Position numbers and translations under genes: made by a program. DNA of 64,000 nt from Aphelocoma coerulescens (Eukaryota > Chordata > Aves > Passeriformes > Corvidae), in assembly GCF_041296385.1 (NCBI RefSeq), contig NC_091017.1, positions 8,922,001 to 8,986,000 on the forward strand, given 5' to 3'. Shown piece by piece: positions 25,728 through 36,300 of the stretch (position 1 is the stretch's first letter; each line of letters begins with the position of its first letter). The notes beneath the pieces were generated by a model. That model saw only the letters and a program-made list of their open reading frames with translations, had not been told where the DNA came from and did not search any database.

Positions 25728-28700
25728 ATCTTACAGGGGGAGGTACAAAAAAGGCTTTGTATTTCAGATAAATTTGTTATTTGAGACTCACAAAGCTTTC
25801 TAATGTTTCTATAACCAGTAAAAATTAGCAATGGTTCAGGCAGGGACTTTGGGAAGACAGCAAAAGGATTCTTTGAATGTCAGGCACAATTGGATGCGTA
25901 ACTGGAGGCACCCCTGGTAAGTACAATGAGTAATGATGGGTTCTAAACCAGGAAGGTAGCTGAGCATAAAGCATATTTCATATTTAAACCACTGAAATGA
26001 AAAATACTTGATTAAAACACCAGCATCTCTGGTTTTTAGACAAATGGAAAAGGGTTTTCTTTTAAGGTCTATAGTTAAATCTTGCGAACAGTCCAAAACT
26101 GCCTGAATGAAACACTGCAAACTCTCTTGACCATTTTCAAGATCCCGCTCTTGTAATACAGTAAAAATGCTTATTTATATTCTCTTCATTCTTACTCTTA
26201 CACAGTTTATAGAATTTTAGTAGCTCTCCCAGCTTAGAGATCTTAAGGTGCTGTCTGATATGATAAAGATCTGCTTACAGTACTAACAAAGCCATCAGCA
26301 ATGAAAGCTTGAGCCCAGCTTTGTTTATACAATTTGATTTACCAGTCATCGTGATTACTCATGTGATCAAGGTGAAAAACCATTATCTTTTTGCATATTG
26401 AAACAATATGGTTGTTAATGTCTTTAAAGTATTTCCTGCAGGGAAGCATGGGGTTGCATACACTGTGAGCTATGGGAGGAATGGAGAAATGTGTTGATAC
26501 TAAGAAAAATGTAAGAATCGAACAAAGGGAGCAAAAAACAGGAAAATAGGGGGTTTATGTCTTAGAAAGCCCTCTTTTGCCACTTTAAATGAAAGGGTGA
26601 AAGGGTAAAAAAGAAGAAAACAACAATAGATCAGCTCTGAATTTCTTTATCAGTCTTCATACCTGAGAATTATTTATTAATTCTGCTGCACTTTAATCCT
26701 TAAATTTATGTCATCCCTTTTGTTTTGGGGCAGACAGAAGAATGTGCCTTAAGTTAGCATCTACTACTTGAAAATGCCCTGTGTATATAAAGTGTGTGGT
26801 GGCCTGTGTATCTGCACCATAAATTGAAAGCCTGTGTCTTCAGTTTCTAGATGTCAGTTCTCCAGTTATTGGTCCCTGCATAATTCTTCACAGATTTACT
26901 TAATTATTTGTTACAGTGATTAGAAGTGAGGGAAAGCAAAGTCTGCCAGAATTTTCCAAGTTGTGGTTCTGTGTTTCTTATCTCTAAACATAAAGCCTGT
27001 GTTGTTCCTTTATGTATATTGACTCACATATGTCTTCACAGGTCCCTCATGTATTTTGAATGCTAAGCCAAAATCTTCAAAACACAAAATTGTCTTCATG
27101 TTAGCAAAATGCTTCAGTTTCCATCAGCTCCATCTACTCTATTCCCACATAGCTTCTTTTCCCTGACTGGCATCTGTTACAGAATTTTCACATTGATTAT
27201 ATGATCTTGGATGTGCTTCCTACGAAAATCACTTTGTCCAACAGGCTAAGTGTCATTCATAAGCAAATGTAAATATCACTGTGTATGGAATTATGTAAAG
27301 ACATATTTCCACATGAAGGATTTGGCCCATTTTCTGGTTCTGTGCTCACTAGGTATACGACGGAGCTGGATTGCTACCAAGTCTCAAATACAAGACAGTT
27401 TGTGAAGTCACTGGATGGTTTCTCTAGCTTTGCATGCTAAAACTCAGCACCAAGAGTAATTTTGTGCTGGGTAAGTAACTCAGGATATCTCCAGTCACAA
27501 GTAATGTATACTGCATAAGTGGGCTTAGATCTGTACTTAACTTTATTTTTCTTAATGGCAGCCACTCTTACAGAGCTAAAGTGTGCTGTAATAGATGCAA
27601 CAGGTGTGCTGATGAATATTCTCTGCAGACTTTGTTTCTTCTTCGATGGCTGATAATAAAACTCCGTGTGTTGTAATCGCAAAGCATTTTTCAAACTGCA
27701 GCGTGTCATCTACACAATCTGTCCTTTGGAACGTTTTTATTCCATTAAAATGTTAATCAGAGATCATGGGTAATTTTTTCTTTCTTCCTTCAGGATCCTT
27801 ACCACTCTTCAGAATCCAGGCATTTTTCTCCTTACTTTCATGCTACTTTCTACTGTATAAGCACTGAGCAGTGAGGCCGAGTATTTTTTGGTCCTAGTGC
27901 CTGGTTTCACTTATTGTTCTAAATTGGTAGCCATCATTACTTTGATCTGGTGGAGCTGTTCTTGCGTTTCTTCATGTATTTCTTAGTGGTTTGAAGAGAT
28001 GCTTGAAAGAGTACTCTGAAGTGAAATATCAAGGCTTCATGTGGTCCTTTTTCCAGTAAGTGAATCTTTAAAATCTCCACAACTGTGTTTGCCAGAACTC
28101 TTAGTAGAATTACGTGTTTATCCGTTTTGCATATTCAACACATTTTTGCATTCATTATTACAAAGATAAGTATTCTAGAAATGCTGCAAATTTGGCTAAT
28201 TTTCATATGTACTCAAGTCCACTCCCTGTTGCCATCTGCAGATAATTGACTCCTGTATTTGTGCACATGGTTCCATGGAGGATCTCAGACTCCACCAAAA
28301 TTCACTTTGTTTTAGAAATACTTCAGTTGTTGAAAGTAAGGTTTAGTTGAGATATTCAGGTTCTAGATTGTTCTAATATTTTAATAATATAACCCTTTTC
28401 CTGGTATGTTTTAGGATTTCATTTTTAGTTTTAAATTATTATAAGAAAATTGTGTCTATCAAAGAAATATCTAAAAATAAAACATTTCAATAAATATTAG
28501 TTTAAACCTAATAGACATTGGCTGGTATGCAAGTGGAATTATGTTGCACAGGCTTCTATCTGAAATGCATTTGCTTTCCATTCCAATCCAGAACCGTGGC
28601 TGCCTACTTAGAGGACCTAGGTATAAGTTTCTTCCTAACTTAATTTACCTCCTTTGCATTTAGCCTAGTGAGCCAAGAAATAGCCAAATGTTTTCTTCAC

Positions 28701-28759
28701 CAGAAACTTCCTACACTTGAAAGCTTACTTATTTGCTCCCTTCATTTCTTTCTTTCTAG

Positions 28760-29330
28760 ACTTTCTTTGTGAACCCAAAGCTTCTTGTGTATGTCGCAAA
28801 GGAAATCAGATTGTCCTTAATTCTGAGAATCAAAGGCTTCTCTGGCTCACAGCTGCCAACCAGCTGGGGCTTCCTCAGAGTTTTTCCTCACGAATAATTT
28901 TAAGGAGATTTATTTTCAAGCAAGAGTAAAGCAAAATGAAACAAATATACCTGGAAGTACAGAAGTAAATTTGTATTTTGGGAACATAAGGGAAGTGTTA
29001 TCCTCTAAGGACAAGAGCACAGACATGATATGAAATGTCAATAGCACAAACTTTAGCATATTTCAGGGAAAAGATCAGGGTACACTCTGCTCAGTTATAC
29101 TAATTTCACAAGTATACACATGCACCTTAAATCTTGAGCTTTTAAATGACTGAAAAACAAAGAGGGAGATAAACAGAAGAAAAAATAGTAGGTTTGAATA
29201 TAAATCAACATTTTGAAAAGACCACAAACTATTTTTTATATTTTAGGCAGCAGAATACTTTCAGCCATCAAAGGGAATAAGAAAAGGTGAAGAAAAAAAA
29301 CCCACACTAAATAAAAAATATTCCTACAAT
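28760..29330 (+). other. Candidate 3' terminal exon (unconfirmed)
   Basis: A long pyrimidine tract (about 28734-28757) ends in CTAG, giving a strong-looking acceptor at 28758-28759. One frame then stays open for about 56 codons to a stop at 28927-28929. It begins DFLCEPKASCVCRKG and has three cysteines near its start. AATAAA occurs at 29310-29315, about 380 bases after the stop. Acceptor, open frame and poly(A) signal in order would fit a last exon, but the peptide is unlike any family I recognise and AATAAA is common in DNA this AT-rich. Confidence 0.18.
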
Positions 29331-31420
29331 AAAAATAGAGAAATATACAATGACAGGAATAATGACACAAAATGATAAGGACCTTGTGAAATTTCATACT
29401 GTACTGATTACTCATAGATTGTATTTGCCACTTTCATATATTATGATAAGAAAAGCCATAGATGAAGATATATTTTATAATCTGAGCATAAATGATTGCC
29501 ATCAGGTTTTAGGATAGGAAAAATGACAAAAATTATAGGCAGAAAACTTTGTTTCATATGCTGAAATATTGTTACTGCCTTAATATATTATGAAATGAAA
29601 GACTGTGATCTGACCCATGGGCTAGGGACTGGTACCTTCTGAAGGAGATAATGTGTTAGCAACATAGAGATTAAATTATTAATTTTCATTAAAGATAGAT
29701 GGACCTGAATGAGAAGTTCAGGGAATGTGGACCTAAACTGCTCTCTGTGAATCTGATCCTGGGCCCTACAAGTCTCTCAGTGAGCAAGCTGCACAGGACA
29801 GGGACTTTGAAATTTTGACATTATAGAATTTGCCTCTTACAAATCTTACTGATTAGTATGTGTATGTCAAGGTGTGAAAGTCTGCAGTCTTTGTGGAAAG
29901 ACTTTCTTTTTTCTGTTCAGGAAAGTACTGTAAACATTTCTCTACTAGATCACTGTTCTATAAACATTTTTGTCAGTATGACTGGATTCTGCAGAGCATC
30001 CTGGAAGGCATTCTGTGTTTGTCTGCAAAACATGCCTTCTGTTGGATTGGAAGATTCAGACTGTAGCTGTAAAAGGAGCTGTTCTTTTTGCCTCCATTTC
30101 TCTCTTACTGCCATTAGTTGTGATCCTGTTCATAACAGATGCTGTTTGATCCTTGCCATGCTTTGTGGTAGGTTTGCCATTACTTTTGTTGGAAATTGCA
30201 AGTTATGGAAACACTTTTTCTATGTCACAAAGAACTGTGAAACTAAAGGCAATGTCTGGTGTGCGGAAGAAGGGAAGGGGCTAAAAGATGGGAATGTTGA
30301 ACTCCTCTAGAGATCCACAGACACAATACATATATCAGTAACGACTAAAATCAATCTGAGCAGTTTTGACTATTAGATCTCTGCTCTTTTGACTTTTTCT
30401 ATATTTAAAATGTAAGCAGCTGTACTGTTTACATAAATACTGCAAAGTCAGCCCGTTAGATGGAAACTTTCATTCCATTTATGAAGGATTTGATCATTTT
30501 GCTTTACAAATCCACCTCTGTTTCCAGAGCTATCTGAACAACAGATATGAGGACTCAATGATGGGTCAAACTACAGCTCAGCTATAATCCTTAATTGGTG
30601 CTTTACCTTCTAGTCCCAACTCCAAGCCAGCATGTGGCCCTCAGTGGGTCTGATTACTGATTAGGGAACAAGGAACATATGCTCCAAATCACAGTCCAGT
30701 TTCCTGAAAGTGTTTGAACACTGACAGCAAATACGAGTGTATCTGGAAATGTGTGCATAAGCTTTTTCAGATCTCTCAGGACATTAATTACCAGGTCTTT
30801 GGTCTACTTTAGAGCTAAGCAGACATTGAATTATCAATGGGGTTTGAACCATCTGTATCACACAGAGTTTTGAAACTTTCAAGTCAAGTATGAAACTTTA
30901 TGAAGGACATAAATGAGCTACTGAAGGATGAACATTCGTTTGCCTGATGTGAAATGTATTACATGGGTGGGTGTGGCAAAAAACCAGAAATTCTTTTCAG
31001 TCCCTTAAAGGGCACTCTGTGGGGGAGCAATGGCTCTGACATCACTGTGTGTGTTACGGCCTTCCACTCTGTTTTTGCTTTCCAAATAAGCAAAGAAGAA
31101 CAAACCCAGTATTTCCCTAGAACATGGACACTAGCTTATGTCCCAAGTACTGCACTAAATATGGGAAAGATTCTAATAAGTGTGTAATTAGCAATGGCTT
31201 TAATATTAAAGCATGCATATTTTAGGAGCACAAAGAGGAGCATATATCTACCTTCATAAAGTAAAATGGAAGTATTTCTTCCACTAAAATAATGAAATCC
31301 TTTATGGCTAAATCAAAAGGAAAGTAAAACCCCATTATCAGTGGAGGTGGTAGGAAGCTAAGCTCTGCCCTTTGCTCTGAACCAGCTGTGGCCATCCCAG
31401 CCATCCTTTTTACATTACAG

Positions 31421-31439
31421 AGGCAACAGGTCCATGAAG
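31421..31439 (+). other. Candidate 19-nt microexon (unconfirmed)
   Basis: CCTTTTTACATTACAG forms a plausible acceptor ending at 31420. Nineteen bases (AGGCAACAGGTCCATGAAG) follow, then the near-consensus donor GAAG|GTAAGTGA with GT at 31440-31441. The length is not a multiple of three, so inclusion would shift a reading frame. No host gene is identified, and chance pairing is a real alternative. Confidence 0.15.
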
Positions 31440-31723
31440 GTAAGTGATGTTTGGGTTACATTTCCTTCAGGAAGACACTGATTCTTGTACTAAAATCTTA
31501 TGACAAGGAATTATCACAGGTCTAGTTATTTTTTCCTACTAGTTAGTTACTCTCACTGGTAAAGCACTTAACATTATTCCTGGTATGAATTAGTCTGGCT
31601 TGGAGCTCCCATTGTTTAAGCTCACTGTATTTGTACCTGCATAACCAACTGGTGATCTCATATACCTGCTTTTCTTATAAACATGTCAGTATTAAGGTTA
31701 ATTACCAGCTCTTTTAATGCTAA

Positions 31724-31808
31724 AGTCCACATTGTGGACTCTGGTAACTTTTCAGACAACACTCCTCAGCCTTTCAAATTTTACTAAGTTTCCATGCCAT
31801 ATGGCATG
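31724..31808. repeat. Hairpin and 16-bp palindrome close together
   Basis: AGTCCAC and GTGGACT flank a 3-base loop at 31724-31740. About 50 bases further on, CATGCCATATGGCATG at 31793-31808 is a perfect 16-bp palindrome. The two are unrelated in sequence. No adjoining gene or transposon end was seen. Confidence 0.8.
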
Positions 31809-33082
31809 TATGATAAACTCTCCAAATGTTGATACCATTCCACAGCTAATAAGAAATTCAAAACCTAATCTAAAACAGAAGCTGTGAGGGTCTCTTAGAA
31901 GTATTTCCAAGGTGGGCATTCCCCTGTCTGTCTCACCAGTATGGCCTGACAGAAGACAGCTGGCCTGAGAGAGACAGGAAGAAAGAGAATATATTTGTGT
32001 CCCACACCATTTCAGATTCATGGAATCTTATCACAGTTCGCGGTACAAAGGATGGTCAGCCAGGGAGTCCAAATTAGGGTACTTACATACCAAGCAGTTT
32101 GTGACTTCACACACAGTCCTACTGAAATAATCACTTCATGAAATACTGCTTTTTTATTTTATTTCCAGTAAGAAAAGCCTTAAGACAGATTAGGATCACT
32201 GTATTTGGCTTTAATATGTTTGCTCTCTTTGTGGAAAGGGTTGACTTGCAGAAGTGTCAAGTGACGATGAAGTACACAAAGAAAAAGGTGATTTCTATTT
32301 GAATGTGGTCAGTGGAAAAAATACCTTTTGACTATATTTTTTGCTTTGTCTCAAGAAATATTATTAATAGAAAATGTTGGTCTTAATAACACTGAAGAAT
32401 CACTTGGTAAGGTAACATCAATTTATTAAAGATAACTAAGTTTGTTCAAAACATTTTCAACCCTTTTGTTGCATGTTTTTTACTTAGCAGGATATGACTT
32501 CATCAGCATCATGTTTATTCCTTTGCAGACTGGAACTGCTGGTGAGCTCTGAGAACTCATTTTGGGCTTTTCAGTTCAGTGCTGAATTCCCAACACTGAA
32601 GAAGTACTAGAAAATAGCCCCCCTAACCCTCCTCTTGGAAAATAACTCTAAGCCCTAATCCTGACTGCTGTCTTTAGCAATGACTGTGGGCACAGAGTGA
32701 AGGGCTCAGATGCAAAACTGTTTTTTCAAGCTACTTCAATTGTTCAAGGAACATCAGAAAATAAAAACAGAGAATGACAAGTGATATTTGAAAATACAGG
32801 TATGAGGACAGGCAGATTAGATTCCATTTTCAAAGCCATATGGTGTCAAACTTCCTGCTATCCTAAATGATGGAGATTGATTGTACAAATGCTTTTATTT
32901 CTGGAAATTCCAGTCATTAGTTGTCAATATAGGATTAAAACACAACTCAATCTCCTCTCATGAACGGACCTCTTTCCTTACAATAGCAATTTTTTGTGTG
33001 TTAAGGGCATGGTTGGGAAATAATTTCAAGCAGAATGAGCTTCAATATTTTTAAGACCATTTTACTGTGATTCTTGGGTTGT

Positions 33083-33155
33083 CCTGTACAGAGCCAGGAG
33101 TTAGACTTTAATGATCCTTCTGGGTTCCTTCCAACTCAGGATATTCTGTGATTTC
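33083..33155 (+). mobile_element. CR1 LINE 3' tail fragment
   Basis: The stretch matches the recalled avian CR1 3' end in order: AGAGCCAGGAGTTAGACTTT, then ATGATCCTTCTGGGTTCCTTCC, then the terminal ATATTCTGTGATTT. Only the last 70 or so bases are present, as expected from 5' truncation during target-primed reverse transcription. Substitutions relative to the usual form (TTAGACT for TTGGACT) suggest an old copy. Confidence 0.85.
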
Positions 33156-33252
33156 CAAATTCTAGCAGATTCAATATTTGCCTACAATATAAATTAGTTT
33201 TACTGTATTAAATTATGTATAACTCTCAGACCAAGCAGTTAGACTTGATTCT

Positions 33253-33358
33253 TATAGAACAGTTTGGGTTGGAAGGGACCTTTAAAGGTCATCTAGTCCA
33301 ACCCCTCTGAAATGAGCAGTAACATCTTCAATTAGATCAGGAGAGTAAGGCTCAAAAA
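33253..33358 (-). mobile_element. CR1 LINE 3' tail fragment, antisense
   Basis: On the plus strand it reads TATAGAACAGTTTGGGTTGG, then GGGACCTTTAAAGGTCATCT, then AGTCCAACCCCTCTG and a degraded ATGAGCAG...ATCTTCAATTAGATCAG segment. This is the reverse complement of the avian CR1 3' untranslated end. It lies about 100 bases from the plus-strand CR1 tail at 33083-33155 and belongs to a different CR1 subtype, so the two are separate insertions facing tail to tail. Confidence 0.88.
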
Positions 33359-36300
33359 GCAACACTACAGTAAGCAAATGATACAGATTTCATTTTCAGC
33401 TCTTCCTTGACTACTAGTTTTACCACACATTTTCAATTCCCGTGGACACCTTTCAATAGGAATAGAACTTGTCTTACAGATATGATACACCTTCTTTCTA
33501 AAATAATGCTCTGAACTTTAGATAAAAGATTTGCATTATAAATGTACAAAGCATTCTGCCAGGGTGTGTAATAAATCTGCCTTCAAATATCACTCTGATG
33601 TATAATGTATAACAAAAAAGAATAGAAGCATTTTAAAAGAAATAGGCACTTTTTCATTTTACTGTGTTTAAAATCTTTCCTAACCCTCCAAATGTGGATG
33701 GCCAGTTTCCAATCAGAGGTAGAAAAATGAGTAAGCGCTGCACTTAACTTCCAAAATTTAATAGGGTTCTTTAAATAACAAAGAGCGCCCACACTTAAAA
33801 AAGGAGAAAAAAATACTTTCTTTTTCTGAGTACAATGACTACACTCATTTCATGGTGAAGTCATCCCTTTATCTGATAGTTCATTCACTGCCATTCCTTT
33901 CAAAATGTCACACTTCCAAAATATAAGAAAACAAAAAAACCTGAAGAGATCCCATGATGGCTTTCAGCTACTTTACTCTTGAGAGATCTTTTATCTTTTT
34001 TTTTTCGTACTGTATGTGCAGGGTTTTTATTTCTGAAGGCATTTGCAGGCAGGTTTATTTTTCATGTTAGAAAAGTAATGTAATTAAAAAAATGAACCAT
34101 ATGATTTTTTTTTTTTAATTTTGGAAAGCTGCATTTTACATTCGCAAACAAGAGTTTAGGGAAGTGTTGTTTTAAAATGAAGAGAGAAGGCTTTGCTTTC
34201 TTAATATAGTACAATTTTGTTTCCTTCAGCAAAATAAGATAATATTTCTGAGGGAATTTGAACAGGAACTAAGGGTTTGAGGCAATCAAAGCTATTTAAT
34301 TCCAGAAAGTTGGAAATCAGCACTATCATTTTTTGTGCTATTATCTACACTGTTCTTAAACAAAAATTCTAAACCCATAAATGTCACAGCCCATTGTTCC
34401 ATTTTATGAAACAAAATACTGATAAAAATGCACTTCTATCAAACACCCAGTCTATTAAAAATTGGACACATTAAATGTAGCCATATTCCTATTACAAGAA
34501 GAAGCCAGGAAAAAGGGATACAAAAGAATTATAGCATGGTTTTGTACCTTTTATGTGAGTAACTCTTACGTGCACAAGGAGTCCTGTTAATATTGATGGA
34601 ATTAATGATGGGAACACTGTGTAAGTCAGGGTTGCTGAATCAGATCATATATGACTTGTCCACACAGGGAATCTATTACAATATCAAAAATAGCAGCAAT
34701 TTTCTGCTTATTCTTGTGCTTTGCTTCCAGGATTAAAATTCATACCATGATGATAAAATGTGGGAGGGGGAAAAAAAAAAGTAAGGAAATACTCAGACTC
34801 AGGTCTTTGCAGGATTAGTCCCATTTTCTCTTACTGAAACATTTTCATTAATAGAGAATAGCATATTAAAATCTGCAGAAGTTACTGAGATCTTAATGAA
34901 ACAAATTCCTGACTGCATTTTATTCAGTCACTCTTTTGTTTGTTTCCCATTTTCCTGTTAATATAATTAATCATATGATTTTCCCCTTTTTGACACTGGT
35001 AGAGAGAAAACCTGAAAGAATTTGATATTATAATATAAGATACAATTCATTGTATGCATTAAAATATGCATATCCTCTTCTTCAAAAGGCAGGTTTTGAA
35101 TGATTCATGAAAAAAGTAATCTACATCAATAAAAAAACAGCTTTGCGAAATTCACAGGAAAACACATTTTGGAGTGAGCAGAATGACCAAAAGAACTGAA
35201 ATTTTCATCCTCTCCATTCCTCCTCTTTTTTTTAATTTTCTTCCACCCTGTCCCCAACCATTATGAGCATGTATACTTAATCTTTTATCTTTATTTTTAT
35301 ACTGTTTGTATCCAATAGGCATGGAAGTTCTTTGTGCATCATAATCCATAAAACTTATGAAAATTGCAACACTGCCAACATACATCAAAGGTAGAACAGA
35401 AGTGATAAAGTTAATTTTCCATTTGAAAATTGTCAGGATTTCTACAAATATTACTTTGGCATAGAGGATAAACCAAGCAAAAAAAAAAAGTCTTAAACCA
35501 TGGGACTGATGAAGTTAGCTCACCTATCCATAAAAATTGCCAAGTAGTGAAAGAAAAGGGTGTATTGTCTCATGGTGCCCTTCAGTTATTCTGAACAGTC
35601 CTAATACCCTTGGGTATTTCCATAATTATAATTTGTCAAAGAATGCAGCTGTTTCTAAGGAATATAGACTTTCCTATTGGTACAGTTATTATTTCACCTT
35701 GTAAAAGACAGAAATTAAACCACTATCTTGTACACACTTAACTTATCCCCCAATGACCATATTGTCATATCATACACCAATGGTCTCTTCCTTCTTTTAC
35801 TTCTTGTTTCATATGAACTCATCAGTGCAAAGCTTCATTTTTACAGGATTATCCTCTTACCAGAACGGGAACCATGACTTGCCAAAGAAAATTCAGGCAA
35901 TTAAGTAGAAACATTTGCATTGAAAGAGTGGTAAGAAAATCACCAGCATCTCTCTTTGTGTAGAAAGAATAATTCAGCAGCTAATAAAACAGATTGCAGA
36001 TTAATATCATGCATGATTAGCTGATTTATTAATGATCTTCAAAATATCTCTAATTCATCCTATGAAGAGGTACATAAGGTAAACTCCTTAACAGGAGACC
36101 CTTAATCGTGTACACGTTTCAGGTGCCTAGAACAGTATCCATCTGATTGTGTTCTGTAGTCTAATTGTAGTCAACAGATGCCCTTAATAGCATCTGCTTT
36201 TGGTTCTTTTGCCTTATGGTTCTTTACTTGTAATCTTAACAAACAAAATCAGTGACTCTCCCTGTTTAGCTCTGAGGGATGCTCTTTGCATAGTACGTTT

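Larger units (their letters stand above)
16953..28715. other. Noncoding stretch, no gene recognised
   Basis: Mostly unique sequence. Open frames such as 21839-22141, 23397-23759, 24734-24997 and 25836-26120 (minus) match no family I know. Short duplications at 17418-17460 and 25688-25727 and a palindrome at 22578-22593 are listed separately. Splice-like pairs at 18137-18174 (plus) and 22343-22399 (minus) were judged too weak to call. Confidence 0.65.
29331..33082. other. Noncoding stretch, no gene recognised
   Basis: Unique AT-rich sequence. The 150-codon frame at 29858-30310 (plus) is cysteine-rich but has no regular cysteine spacing, signal peptide or splice context that would support a gene. 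Two palindromic elements near 31.73-31.81 kb and a possible microexon at 31421-31439 are listed separately. Confidence 0.65.

Noticed and set aside
29858..30310. 150-codon cysteine-rich frame
   Set aside because: No signal peptide, regular cysteine spacing, splice context or known family. This length can occur by chance in 64 kb.
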